From: Synechococcus sp. GreenBA-s
GTDB taxonomy: Bacteria > Cyanobacteriota > Cyanobacteriia > PCC-6307 > Cyanobiaceae
NCBI RefSeq assembly: GCF_024345855.1
Contig: NZ_JAGQBX010000020.1
Span: forward strand, 1-43,069
Reading direction: 5' to 3'
Length of the DNA: 43,069 nucleotides
Notes under the pieces: generated by a model
Database searches by the model: none
What the model was told of the DNA's origin: nothing
What the model saw: the letters and a program-made list of their open reading frames with translations, nothing else
Part shown: piece by piece, positions 15,964 through 24,540 of the stretch
Layout of the letters: every line of letters begins with the position of its first letter
How positions within the stretch are numbered: position 1 is the stretch's first letter
Position numbers and translations under genes: made by a program

Positions 15964-17646
15964 ATGCAGCTCGACACCCTGCTTTCGGAGGCCTTCACCG
16001 GCTCCAGCCTGTTCGCTGGGCTCGATCCGCAGCGCATCACCCAGCTGCGGCCGCGCACCGGCTCACTGCGGGAAGGCGAGGTGCTGTTCCAGCAGGGCGA
16101 CGCCGGGGAGGTGAGCTACGTGCTCATCCGCGGCGTGCTCGGCCTGCACACCGGGCCCCTGAACGCCTCCACGCCGTTCTTCCGCAAGGTGGTGCCCGGT
16201 GAACTGGTGGGGGAGTACGGACCGATCTGCGGCGAACCGCGCTCCGCCTCCGCCGTGGCCCTCACCCCCGTGGACTACCTCGAGCTGGATCGGGACCAGC
16301 TGCTGGGGCTGCTCCAGGACCAGGCCACGCTCCAGGCCCGTGTGCTGACCTCCCTGGCGGAGGCCGCCTCCCTGGGCCGCGACCCACGGCGGGCCCCCCT
16401 CGATGCAGTGCTGATCCACGACGCCAGCCCCGGCTCGCCGCTGACCCGCACAGCGCTGGAGCAGCTGGCCGAGCCCCTGCAGCGGCTGGCCCGGAGCGCC
16501 GGCCAGGGCCAGGGGGCCCGGCTGGAGCGGCTCGGGGCCGGCGAGGAGCAGCGCCTGCATGGGCTGCTGGCCGACGCCACCCGCTCCGGGGAGCTCACGG
16601 TGGTGCTCAGCGACGATCCCGGCCTGCTCAGCCGCCGCAACCAGCTGCTGATCGACCGGCTGCTGATCCTCGGCGACGGCCAGGCCACCAGCCTCGCCCT
16701 ACCCGAGGTGCTCGACGAGAACGCGCTGCTGGTGCGGCTCTGGCCCCGGGAGCAACACACCCCCAGCTCCCGGCCCTGGGCCACCCAACGGCGCTACGCC
16801 CAGGTGCTCAACCTGCAGCCGGAGCGGCCCCTGCACCTGGAGCGGCTGGCGCGGGCCGCCCTGCGCCGCCAGAACGTGCTGGTGCTGGGGGGCGGCGGCT
16901 CCAGGGGCTTTGCCCACATCGGCGCCCTGCGCGCCATGGAGGAGCTGGGCCTGGCCGACATCGACATGGTGATGGGCGTGAGCATCGGCGCCCTGGTGGC
17001 CTCCCTGGCGGCCTTCGAGCACCCGGCCGAGGAGATCTTCGCCAACCTGGAGCGGGTGATCATCAAGGCCCGGCCCTACGGCCTCACCCTGCCCCGCGAC
17101 TCCCTGTTCACCCTGCGCAACTCACGCCGGGAGCTGCAGCGCTTCTTCGGCTCCACCCGGATCCAGGACAGCTGGCTGCCGCTGCGCTGCTTCTCCGCCA
17201 ACCTCTCCAGCAAGCGGCTGCACGCCTGGAGCCAGGGCGACATCCCCACCGCCGTGATCGCCAGCATGTCGGTGCCGGGCATTTTTCCGCCCGTGGAGGA
17301 CGGCCAGGGCCAGCGGCACGTGGATGGCGGCATCCTCAACAACCTGCCCGTGGGCGAGGCTCGCAGGGAGAGCGACGGGCGGATCATCGCCATTTCCCTG
17401 GGCTCCCTGCCCCAGCCAGGCCCGGGGAGCCGCGAGCGCCCATCGCTGGGCCGCACGATCATCGATTCGATGCTCTGCGCCTCCCATGCCGAGACCCAGG
17501 CCCAGGAGCGGCTGGCGGACGTGATGCTGCACCCGGACATCGGCCGCTTCCCCTTTCTGGAGTGGAAGCGCTACCGGGAGATCCATGACGAGGGCTACAG
17601 CCACGCCCACCAGGTGCTCCGCGAGGTCCTGGCGCCGCGCCCCTGA
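15964..17646 (+). CDS. Patatin-like phospholipase with N-terminal cyclic-nucleotide-binding domain (NTE type)
   Basis: A 560-residue protein with a cNMP-binding domain (about 18-130, with LREGEVLFQQGDAGEVSY and GELVGEYGPICGEPRSASA) and a patatin domain (about 300-520). The patatin part has the oxyanion loop GGGGSRGFAHIGALRA, nucleophile Ser in GVSIGA and the catalytic DGG in VDGGILNNLPV. This fits the NTE/RssA group of lysophospholipases. The ATG at 15964 is preferred; an in-frame ATG at 15913 would add 17 residues. It converges with gshB, the stops 7 bases apart. Confidence 0.88.
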   Translation: MQLDTLLSEAFTGSSLFAGLDPQRITQLRPRTGSLREGEVLFQQGDAGEVSYVLIRGVLGLHTGPLNASTPFFRKVVPGELVGEYGPICGEPRSASAVALTPVDYLELDRDQLLGLLQDQATLQARVLTSLAEAASLGRDPRRAPLDAVLIHDASPGSPLTRTALEQLAEPLQRLARSAGQGQGARLERLGAGEEQRLHGLLADATRSGELTVVLSDDPGLLSRRNQLLIDRLLILGDGQATSLALPEVLDENALLVRLWPREQHTPSSRPWATQRRYAQVLNLQPERPLHLERLARAALRRQNVLVLGGGGSRGFAHIGALRAMEELGLADIDMVMGVSIGALVASLAAFEHPAEEIFANLERVIIKARPYGLTLPRDSLFTLRNSRRELQRFFGSTRIQDSWLPLRCFSANLSSKRLHAWSQGDIPTAVIASMSVPGIFPPVEDGQGQRHVDGGILNNLPVGEARRESDGRIIAISLGSLPQPGPGSRERPSLGRTIIDSMLCASHAETQAQERLADVMLHPDIGRFPFLEWKRYREIHDEGYSHAHQVLREVLAPRP

Positions 17647-17653
17647 GCGGGGC

Positions 17654-18667
17654 TCAGGCCTCCAGCAGCCGGGCCATGGTGAGGTCCGCCAGGGGGATAC
17701 CGCCCAGCCGCTCGATCTCGCGCACGCCGGTGGGGCTGGTCACGTTGATCTCGCTGAGGCGGCCATCGATCACATCGATGCCCACGAAGAACAGGCCCTC
17801 GGCCCGCAGGGCCGGCGCCAGCTCGGCGCAGATGCGGCGCTCCTGGTCGGTGAGTTCGGTGGGCTCGGGTTCGCCGCCCACCGCCAGGTTGCTGCGGAAC
17901 TCGCCGGCGGCCGGTCTGCGGTTCACGGCGCCCAGGGGCTCGCCGTTCACCAGCAGGATGCGCTTGTCGCCGGCGGTCACCGCCGGCAGGAACGCCTGCA
18001 CCATCACCGGCAGCTGTTGCTGCTGGGTCACCAGCTCCAGCAGGGCCTTGAGGCCGGGGGCGCCGCCGTGGCTGCGCACCACCCCCTGGCCGGCGCGGCC
18101 ACCCAGGGGCTTGAGCACCACGTCGCCGTGGTCGCGGGCGAAGGCCGCCAGCTGCTCCACGTGGGCGCTCACCAGCGTCGGCGCCATCAGGTGGCTGTAG
18201 CGCAGGGCGCCGAGCTTCTCGTTCCAGCTGCGCAGGGCGGCGGGGTGGTTGAGCACCCGCACCCCCTGAAAGGCGGCCAGCTCCAGCAGATGGGTGGCGT
18301 AGAGGTAGGCCTCATCTACGGGTGGGTCCTTGCGCATCCACACCCGCGGGAAGTGGCCCAGGGGAAGCCAGCGGGGCTCCCCCAGCACCACCCAGGGCTC
18401 CGGCAACTGCCAGCCCTCAGGGGTGGGCCGGATGTCCGCGAGCTCCACGGGCTGGGCCCACACCAGGGGCTCGTGGCCGGGCTCCAGGCCGGTGACGGAG
18501 AGGTCGGCCGGCGTGGCCACCCACACCTGCTGGCCGGCCCGCTGGGCCGCCTGCATCAGGGCCACGCTGGAATCCTTGGTGGGGCGGAGCCGGGCGATCG
18601 GATCCACCACGAAGAGCTGGGGCTCCCGGCCGCTGTCAGCCAGGCTGCCGCTGCCAAGCCCGCTCAA
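17654..18667 (-). CDS. gshB: Glutathione synthetase
   Basis: ATP-grasp ligase that joins gamma-glutamylcysteine and glycine. The 337-residue protein has [16 protein letters not shown] near the N-terminus, [40 protein letters not shown] and the C-terminal [20 protein letters not shown]. It begins with TTG overlapping the grxC stop as TTGA, so it depends on grxC translation. Together the pair supplies glutathione and the protein that uses it. Confidence 0.95.
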   Translation of the reverse strand: MSGLGSGSLADSGREPQLFVVDPIARLRPTKDSSVALMQAAQRAGQQVWVATPADLSVTGLEPGHEPLVWAQPVELADIRPTPEGWQLPEPWVVLGEPRWLPLGHFPRVWMRKDPPVDEAYLYATHLLELAAFQGVRVLNHPAALRSWNEKLGALRYSHLMAPTLVSAHVEQLAAFARDHGDVVLKPLGGRAGQGVVRSHGGAPGLKALLELVTQQQQLPVMVQAFLPAVTAGDKRILLVNGEPLGAVNRRPAAGEFRSNLAVGGEPEPTELTDQERRICAELAPALRAEGLFFVGIDVIDGRLSEINVTSPTGVREIERLGGIPLADLTMARLLEA

Positions 18668-18930
18668 GCAGCGACCCCCAGCAGGGCATCGAGCTGACCG
18701 GAGCGCTCCAGGGCGTAGAGGTCGTCGCAGCCGCCCACGTGCTGGCCGTTGATAAAGGTCTGGGGCAGGCTGCGGCGCCCGCCACTCCTCTCGGCCATGG
18801 CCGCGCGGGCCCGCTCATCACCGTCGATGGCGTACTCGGTGTAGGCCACGCCCTTGCGGTCGAGCAGGGCCTTGGCGCGGATGCAGAAGGGGCAGGCCCG
18901 CCAGGTGTAGATCTCAACCGTCGCCGTCAT
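18664..18930 (-). CDS. grxC: Glutaredoxin 3-type (GrxC)
   Basis: An 88-residue dithiol glutaredoxin with the active site ACPFCIRAK near residues 12-20, the TxP-like [18 protein letters not shown] loop and a conserved Gly-Gly. It reduces disulfides and protein-glutathione mixed disulfides in the cytoplasm. The ATG at 18930 follows a GTG that could also serve. It is the first gene of the grxC-gshB pair. Confidence 0.95.
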   Translation of the reverse strand: MTATVEIYTWRACPFCIRAKALLDRKGVAYTEYAIDGDERARAAMAERSGGRRSLPQTFINGQHVGGCDDLYALERSGQLDALLGVAA

Positions 18931-19053
18931 CACACACCGCAACCATTGGCCGGATCTTAGAAGTGGCGAACTCCGCGCCAGCAGCTGCCACGGGTCGGGA
19001 ATCCCCTCCCGGCTCCACAGAGGTCGCGCGTGCCGAGCCGGACCTGGAAGCTG

Positions 19054-19145
19054 CCTCTCCGCCACGGCTGTTCCTCCGCCACGGCTGTTCCTCCGCCACG
19101 GCTGTTCCTCAGCCAAGGCTGTTCCTCCGCCACGGCTGCCCCTCC
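19054..19145. repeat. 17-bp tandem repeat between grxC and prfB
   Basis: Five units of TTCCTCCGCCACGGCTG with a partial sixth fill the leader of prfB. The first unit differs at its start, one copy has two changes (TCAGCCAAGG), and the last decays. Since 17 is not a multiple of three, the array does not encode a repeating peptide. It lies 40 bases before the proposed prfB start, in the shared upstream region of two divergent genes. Confidence 0.85.
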
Positions 19146-19184
19146 GCCGTTGAGTACGGTCAGACCACCGTTCAAGCCCCACCG

Positions 19185-20310
19185 GTGCTCGATCTCACCG
19201 ACTTCAAGCGCGACCTCTCCGAGCTCACTGACCGCCTGGGCAACGCCCAGGACTGTCTTTGACGTCCCTGCCCTGAAAGCCCGCCAGCAGGACCTCGAGC
19301 AGCTCGCCTCCCAGCCCGACTTCTGGGACGACCAGAAGCAGGCCCAGGCCAAGATGCGCCAGCTCGATGAGGTGAAGGCCCAGCTCGAGCAGCTCAGCCA
19401 GTGGCAGACGGCCGTGGCCGATGGCGAGGCCACCCTCGAGCTCTACGGCCTCGAGCCCGACGACGAGCTCCTGGGCGAATCCAACGAGGCCCTGCAGAAG
19501 CTGCGCGCCGATCTGGATCGCTGGGAGCTGGAGCGCCTGCTCTCCGGCACCTACGACAAGGAGGGCGCCGTGATCTCGATCAATGCCGGTGCCGGCGGCA
19601 CCGACGCCCAGGACTGGGCGCTGATGCTGATGCGCATGTACACGCGCTGGGCCGAAGACCACGGCATGAAGGTGAGCGTGGACGAGCTCAGCGAGGGCGA
19701 GGAAGCGGGCATCAAGAGCTGCACGATCGAGATCGAGGGCCGCTACGCCTACGGCTACCTGCGCAACGAGAAGGGCACCCACCGGCTGGTGCGCATCTCG
19801 CCCTTCAACGCCAACGACAAGCGCCAGACCAGCTTCGCCGGCGTGGAGGTGATGCCGAAGCTCGAGGAGGAGGTGAAGCTCGACATCCCCGAGAAGGACC
19901 TGGAGATCACCACCAGTCGTTCGGGCGGCGCCGGCGGCCAGAACGTGAACAAGGTGGAAACCGCGGTGCGCATCCTGCACATCCCCACCGGCCTGTTCGT
20001 GCGCTGCACCCAGGAGCGCTCGCAGCTCCAGAACAAGGAGAAGGCGATGGCCCTGCTGATGGCCAAGCTGCTGGTGATCGCCCAGGAGCAGCGGGCCGCC
20101 GAGATCGCCGACATCCGCGGCGACATCGTGGAAGCGGCCTGGGGCAACCAGATCCGCAACTACGTGTTCCACCCCTACCAGATGGTGAAGGACCTGCGCA
20201 CCCAGCACGAGACCACCGACGTGCAGGGCGTGATGGACGGCGACCTCGATCCCTTCATCCAGAGCCTGCTGCATGCGGGCGTTGAGGTGGGAGCCGCGGC
20301 CGATGACTGA
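19185..20310 (+). CDS. prfB: Peptide chain release factor 2, with +1 programmed frameshift
   Basis: Recognises UGA and UAA stop codons and hydrolyses peptidyl-tRNA. The zero frame (from GTG at 19185) reads [11 protein letters not shown] and ends at TGA 19260-19262; the product continues in the +1 frame from 19261 as [10 protein letters not shown], giving about 374 residues. The release motifs are present: ISPFNAND (stop-codon reading, SPF) and [13 protein letters not shown] (GGQ). GTG at 19185 is chosen because the residues after it match RF2 N-termini; an upstream start is possible. The next gene overlaps its stop. Confidence 0.95.
19257..19263 (+). other. RF2 autoregulatory +1 frameshift site CTTTGAC
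   Basis: CTT TGA C is the classic RF2 slippery sequence. When RF2 is scarce, the ribosome pauses at TGA and slips by one base to read GAC. The usual upstream Shine-Dalgarno-like enhancer is not obvious here, as the bases before it read GCCCAGGACTGT. Confidence 0.93.
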
Positions 20311-20518
20311 GCCGACGGATCGCCCCGCCAGCGCGCCCGACCCCGGAGCCGGCCAGCCGGCCCAGGGCGAGAACCCCAGCTTCACCAAGCTCGCCATGCG
20401 CAACATGGTGCGCAAGGGGAGGCAGAGCCTGTTCCACCTTGGCCTCACGGCCGCAGGCTTCCTGGGCTTCATCGTGCTGATCGCCTGGCTGGGCCGACCC
20501 CAGCTGCCCGGGGGCTGA
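20303..20518 (+). CDS. DUF3285-like small membrane protein
   Basis: A 71-residue protein with a proline-rich start, a conserved [20 protein letters not shown] stretch and one hydrophobic span ([12 protein letters not shown]). It resembles the DUF3285 family that follows prfB in cyanobacteria. Its ATG overlaps the last codons of prfB (prfB stop at 20308-20310), so it should be translationally coupled. Function unknown. Confidence 0.75.
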   Translation: MTEPTDRPASAPDPGAGQPAQGENPSFTKLAMRNMVRKGRQSLFHLGLTAAGFLGFIVLIAWLGRPQLPGG

Positions 20519-20521
20519 GCC

Positions 20522-21145
20522 ATGGCCGCCGCACAGGAGCAGCCGATCGACTCCAGCCCCAAGCCCCCGAACCCGGCCGCCGCCCCCGATCTGGACCTGG
20601 CGTTCTCAGCCGACGGGGAGCTGGCGCCGGAGCTGCTGCAGGCCACCGGCACCTGGGGCGATCCCCTGGAGGGAGCCGAGCTCTGGCACCGGCGCCTCAC
20701 CGCCTGGCTGGGCCAGCTGGCCGCCGAACTGCCCGAGGAGCTCCAGGCACCGGCCTACAGCCTCGGCCTGAGCCTGGTGGGCGACGCCGAGATCGGCGCC
20801 CTCAACGCCGACTGGCGCCAGAAGCAGGGCCCCACCGACGTGCTCGCCTTCGCCGCCCAGGACGACGGCCTGGAGGGCGCGCCGCCGATGCCGATGCCCG
20901 ACTGGGACGACGAAGACGACGCGGAGGGGGCGGAGGGCCAGGCGGAGCCCCTGGAGCTGGGCGACATCGTGATCTCGCTCGACACCGCCGCCCGCCAGGC
21001 CCCGGAGCACGGCCACAGCCTGGAGCGGGAGCTGCTGTTCCTGGCCAGCCACGGCCTGCTGCACCTGCTGGGCTGGGACCACCCGGACGACGCCAGCCTG
21101 GCGGCGATGCTGGCGCGCCAGGAGCGGCTGCTGGCCGCCGGCTGA
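20522..21145 (+). CDS. ybeY: Endoribonuclease YbeY
   Basis: Metal-dependent RNase that acts in 16S rRNA 3'-end maturation and ribosome quality control. The 207-residue protein carries the zinc motif HGLLHLLGWDHPDD and the conserved QGPTDVLAFA stretch. It has an N-terminal extension and, at about residues 113-140, an acidic insert (DWDDEDDAEGAEG) between core strands that is not usual for bacterial YbeY. It follows the DUF3285-like gene by three bases. Confidence 0.94.
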   Translation: MAAAQEQPIDSSPKPPNPAAAPDLDLAFSADGELAPELLQATGTWGDPLEGAELWHRRLTAWLGQLAAELPEELQAPAYSLGLSLVGDAEIGALNADWRQKQGPTDVLAFAAQDDGLEGAPPMPMPDWDDEDDAEGAEGQAEPLELGDIVISLDTAARQAPEHGHSLERELLFLASHGLLHLLGWDHPDDASLAAMLARQERLLAAG

Positions 21146-21186
21146 GCCGGCCAGCCCCTGGGGCTTTCCCCCCCGGAGAACGGCGG

Positions 21187-21192
21187 TAGGGT
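21187..21192 (+). promoter_or_regulatory. Candidate -10 element for dgkA
   Basis: TAGGGT lies 31 bases before the dgkA ATG in the 78-base gap after ybeY. The same hexamer is the -10 of the ntcA promoter in this window. No -35 match is clear. Confidence 0.45.
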
Positions 21193-21223
21193 GCAGCCGG
21201 ACTCTGATCCGGGCGCCGTGGCC

Positions 21224-21721
21224 ATGCTCGTCCCCCAGACTCCACCTCCACCGCGGCGACGGCGCGCCGCAGGCACGGAGCTGCCCCTGGAGTTGGATGT
21301 GGAAAGACCGGAGCGGCCGGCGGCCAAGGTGAGGCGCCTCGGGGCCTGGCAGGTGGCGGGCGATCTGCCGGCCAGCTTCCGCTATGCCGCCCAGGGCCTG
21401 GCCTACGGCTTCCGCAGCCAGCGCAACTTCCGCATTCATGTGGTCACCGGCGCGGTGACCTTCGGCCTCGGGCTGTGGCTGGGCCTGAGCCTGGACCGCC
21501 TGGCGGTGCTGGTGCTCACCGTGACGGCGGTGCTGGTGCTGGAGCTGCTCAACACCGCCACCGAAGCCGTGGTGGACCTGGCCATCGGCCGCCGCTTCCA
21601 CCCCCTGGCCCGCATCGCCAAGGACTGCGCCGCTGCCGCCGTGCTGGTGGCCGCCCTGGCCTCGCTGCTGATCGCCGGCCTGCTGCTGGTGCCGCCGCTG
21701 CTGGCGCGGCTGGGCCTCTGA
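21224..21721 (+). CDS. dgkA: Diacylglycerol/undecaprenol kinase family protein
   Basis: A 165-residue integral membrane kinase of the prokaryotic DGK/UdpK family, with the basic N-terminal region, FRYAAQGLAYGFRSQRNFRIHV near the first helix and the signature ELLNTATEAVVDLAIG in the second span. Three membrane spans are visible. It phosphorylates diacylglycerol or undecaprenol; the substrate is not decided by sequence. The ATG at 21224 follows the -10-like TAGGGT; a GTG at 21191 would add 11 residues. Confidence 0.9.
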   Translation: MLVPQTPPPPRRRRAAGTELPLELDVERPERPAAKVRRLGAWQVAGDLPASFRYAAQGLAYGFRSQRNFRIHVVTGAVTFGLGLWLGLSLDRLAVLVLTVTAVLVLELLNTATEAVVDLAIGRRFHPLARIAKDCAAAAVLVAALASLLIAGLLLVPPLLARLGL

Positions 21722-21817
21722 GCCGGCGGCGGCGGCTGGCTCGCAGGCCAGCCCGCAGCGGTGGGTGGCGCGTTTGAATGGAGGCCTGGCTGAATCCAGA
21801 TCCAGCGGCCGGGCCCG

Positions 21818-22438
21818 ATGCTTCTCGTTCTCGACAACTACGACAGCTTCACCTTCAACCTGGTGCAGTACCTGGGGGAGCTGGCGGGGGAGCACCCGAT
21901 CGCGTCCGAGCTGCGGGTGGAGCGCAACGACGCCCTGACCCTGGAGCAGATCCGCGCCCTGGCCCCGGACGCCATCCTCATCTCCCCCGGCCCCGGCGAC
22001 CCCGACCAGTCGGGGGTGTGCCTGGAGGTGCTGCGGGAGCTGAGCCCCACCATCCCGACCCTGGGGGTGTGCCTGGGCCACCAGTCGATCGCCCAGGTGT
22101 ACGGCGGCAAGGTGGTGCGCGCCAAGGAGCTGATGCACGGCAAGACCTCCCCCGTGCACCACGGCGGCGAGGGCGTGTTCGCCGGCCTGCCCAACCCCCT
22201 CACAGCCACCCGCTACCACAGCCTGATCGCCGAGCGCGAGAGCCTGCCGGCCTGCCTGGAGATCACCGCCTGGCTGGAGGACGGCACGGTGATGGGCCTG
22301 CGCCACCGCGACTATCCCCACCTGCAAGGGGTGCAGTTCCACCCCGAGAGCGTGCTGACCCAGGAGGGCCACCGGCTGCTGGCCAACTTCCTGCGGGAGG
22401 CGGCCGCCCAGCGCCCCCCCGTGGCCGCTGCGGCCTAG
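21818..22438 (+). CDS. trpG: Anthranilate synthase component II / aminodeoxychorismate glutaminase
   Basis: A 206-residue class I glutamine amidotransferase that supplies ammonia to the chorismate-using partner. It has [17 protein letters not shown] at the N-terminus, the nucleophile Cys in [15 protein letters not shown] and the His/Glu pair in [10 protein letters not shown]. The same protein often serves both tryptophan and folate synthesis, so pabA is an alternative name. trpE is not in this window. Confidence 0.93.
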   Translation: MLLVLDNYDSFTFNLVQYLGELAGEHPIASELRVERNDALTLEQIRALAPDAILISPGPGDPDQSGVCLEVLRELSPTIPTLGVCLGHQSIAQVYGGKVVRAKELMHGKTSPVHHGGEGVFAGLPNPLTATRYHSLIAERESLPACLEITAWLEDGTVMGLRHRDYPHLQGVQFHPESVLTQEGHRLLANFLREAAAQRPPVAAAA

Positions 22439-22453
22439 GCCGGGCAACGCTGC

Positions 22454-22459
22454 TAGGTT
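22454..22459 (+). promoter_or_regulatory. Candidate -10 element for the MBL-like gene
   Basis: TAGGTT (within GCTAGGTTCG) lies 31 bases upstream of the ATG at 22491, in the short gap after trpG. The element matches the CTAG-type -10 boxes seen in this window. Confidence 0.4.
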
Positions 22460-22490
22460 CGCGCCACCTCCGCCCGCCGGCGCCTTCGCC

Positions 22491-23267
22491 ATGGCCCTGT
22501 CGCTTCGCCCCCTGGTGTCCCGCCGGAGTGTCCTGACGCGGGGCCGGCTCCCGGGTCTGGCGGCTGGAGCCGCCCTGGGGGCCAGCCTGCTGGCGGGATC
22601 GGTGCCGGCGGGCCGGGCCGACTCGGGGGTGACAATCACCAGCTACGGCCACAGCGCCCTGCTCATCCAGGGCGGCGGCGCCTCGGTGCTGCTCAATCCC
22701 TTCAAGGCCGTGGCCTGCGCCGCGGGCCTGGCCGAACCGCGGGTGAGCGCCAACGTGATCCTGGCCAGCAGCCGCCTGCTCGATGAGGGCGCCAGCGTGG
22801 CCAGCGGCCGCGTCCTGGCCAGCCCCGGCTCCTACCGGATCGCCGGCCTGAGGATCGAGGGCATCGCCGCCCCCCACGACCGGGTCGGCGGCCGCCGCTT
22901 CGGCAACGCCACCCTCTGGCGCTGGAAGCAGGGCGGCCTGGAGTTCGCCCACCTGGGCGGCACCGCCGCCAGCCTGCGCCCTGAGGACCGGGTCCTGCTG
23001 GGCCGCCCCGACGTGCTGATCATCGGCGTGGGGGGCGGCGCCAAGGTGTACGACGGCGCCGAGGCGGCAGCGGTGGTCAAGGAGCTCGAGCCGCGGCGGG
23101 TGATCCCCGTGCAATACGTGAGCGGCAAGGCCCCCGCCAACTGCGACCAGGGCGGCGTGGAACCGTTCCTGCAGGCCCTGGGCGGCACGCCGGTGCAGCG
23201 CTCCGGCCGCAGCGTCAGCCTGCCCGGCAAGCTCGACGATGGGCCCAAGGTGCTGGTGCTGCGCTGA
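22491..23267 (+). CDS. Exported metallo-beta-lactamase-fold-like protein
   Basis: A 258-residue protein with a possible twin-arginine signal (VSRRSVLTR near residues 8-16, then a hydrophobic stretch and an ADS site). The mature part opens with SGVTITSYGHSALLIQ and continues with AAPHDRVGG, EFAHLGG and VIPVQYVSG, as in UlaG-like MBL-fold proteins. The canonical HxHxDH zinc motif is absent, so metal-dependent hydrolysis is doubtful. It lies downstream of trpG with its own -10-like element. Substrate unknown. Confidence 0.7.
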   Translation: MALSLRPLVSRRSVLTRGRLPGLAAGAALGASLLAGSVPAGRADSGVTITSYGHSALLIQGGGASVLLNPFKAVACAAGLAEPRVSANVILASSRLLDEGASVASGRVLASPGSYRIAGLRIEGIAAPHDRVGGRRFGNATLWRWKQGGLEFAHLGGTAASLRPEDRVLLGRPDVLIIGVGGGAKVYDGAEAAAVVKELEPRRVIPVQYVSGKAPANCDQGGVEPFLQALGGTPVQRSGRSVSLPGKLDDGPKVLVLR

Positions 23268-23346
23268 TCGGGGCCCGACGGGGCAGACAATCGCCACCGC
23301 GTCCGGAGCCGTGTCGGCAGGCACAGAGCCACCCAGCTGCCCTGCC

Positions 23347-23352
23347 TAGGGT
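23347..23352 (+). promoter_or_regulatory. Candidate -10 element for the FAD monooxygenase
   Basis: TAGGGT (within GCCTAGGGTCATG) lies 24 bases before the GTG at 23377 and matches the -10 hexamer of the ntcA promoter. Confidence 0.45.
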
Positions 23353-23376
23353 CATGCCCCCCGCGCGTGGCCTGCC

Positions 23377-24540
23377 GTGAGCGCCGATCACCCCCAGCCG
23401 GCCCAGGCCCTGCGCATCGCCGTGGTGGGGGCCGGCAGCTCCGGCCTGCTGCTGACGCTGCTCCTGCAGCGGCAGGGCCACCACGTGGAGCTGTTCGAGC
23501 GCTCGCCCCGGCTGCGCAGCGAGGGCTGCGGCATCCTGCTGGTGCGCTCGGGGGTGGAGGCGATCGCCGCCGCCGGCATCCCCGGCCTGCTCGACGCCCT
23601 GCTGGCCGCCGGCCGGCCGGTGCAGCAGTTCGTGATCCGCAACCTGCGCGGCGACCTGATCGAAACGAGTCCGGCCGAGCGGGAACCGGGCGAGCTGCCC
23701 TCGCTGCTGATCCGCCGCCAGGCGATCCTGGAGGCCCTCTGGCGCCACGCCGACCCCGGCAGCTTCCGCGGCGGCGCCGAGCTGGAGCACTGGCAGCAGG
23801 ATGGGGCCGGCGTGGCAGCGCGCTTCAGCAACGGCCAGCGCTGGCAGGGCGATCTGCTGATCGGCGCCGATGGCCTGTTCTCGCGGGTGGCGCCGCTGCT
23901 GGCGCCCCAGCGCCGGCTCCACTACCTGGGGGATCGGGTCTGGCGCGGGGTGGTGGCCGATGGCCAGGTGCTCGGCCCCGGCGACTTCCTGGTGGTGGCC
24001 CGGGGCCGCGGCGTCTACGCCAACGCCTTCGACCTGGGGCCGGAGGATCCCGCTGCGGGAGGCGCGCCGATCACCCACTGGGGCTTCTTCCAGGAGGAAC
24101 CCCTGCCCACCAGCCGAGCCGAGCAGCGCCGGCTGCTGCAGGAGCCGGTGCCGGAGCAGGCCCTGGCCAAGATCCCGGCGGATCTGGCGCGCCTGATCCG
24201 CGCCACACCGCCCGGGCGGGTGGTGGCCAACTGGTCGTTCGACATCGAACCGCTGCCGCAGCTGGTGGCCGGCCGGGTGGCCCTGATCGGCGATGCCGGC
24301 CACGCCATGAGCTCCTCCCAGGCCCGCGGCATGACCGCCGGCCTCGAGGACGCCGTGGGCCTGGCCCGCCACCTGGCCGGCGGCTGCGGCGTGGGCGGCG
24401 GCGACCCCCAGGAGGCCCTGGCGGCCTACGAGGCCGAGCGGCTGCCGGTGGTGCACCGTTACCAGGAGCGCAGCCGCGCCATCAGCGCCCGCACCGGTCG
24501 GATCCGGGCCCCGCAGCAGCAGGCGGTGGCGGCGCGTTAG
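23377..24540 (+). CDS. FAD-dependent monooxygenase (UbiH/kynurenine-3-monooxygenase-like)
   Basis: A 387-residue flavoprotein of the class A aromatic hydroxylase group. It starts with the dinucleotide-binding motif IAVVGAGSSGLLLTLLLQRQ, then LLIGADGLFSRV (the DG motif) and VALIGDAGHAMSSSQARGM (the GD motif). Substrate cannot be told; oxygenation of a quinone or aromatic ring is possible. The GTG at 23377 is the start. The gene converges with the HisC-like gene and their ends overlap by four bases. Confidence 0.85.
   Translation: MSADHPQPAQALRIAVVGAGSSGLLLTLLLQRQGHHVELFERSPRLRSEGCGILLVRSGVEAIAAAGIPGLLDALLAAGRPVQQFVIRNLRGDLIETSPAEREPGELPSLLIRRQAILEALWRHADPGSFRGGAELEHWQQDGAGVAARFSNGQRWQGDLLIGADGLFSRVAPLLAPQRRLHYLGDRVWRGVVADGQVLGPGDFLVVARGRGVYANAFDLGPEDPAAGGAPITHWGFFQEEPLPTSRAEQRRLLQEPVPEQALAKIPADLARLIRATPPGRVVANWSFDIEPLPQLVAGRVALIGDAGHAMSSSQARGMTAGLEDAVGLARHLAGGCGVGGGDPQEALAAYEAERLPVVHRYQERSRAISARTGRIRAPQQQAVAAR

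Noticed and set aside
20606..22639. A 677-codon minus-strand open frame
   Set aside because: It is antisense to ybeY, dgkA and trpG, which have clear motifs, and carries no domain.
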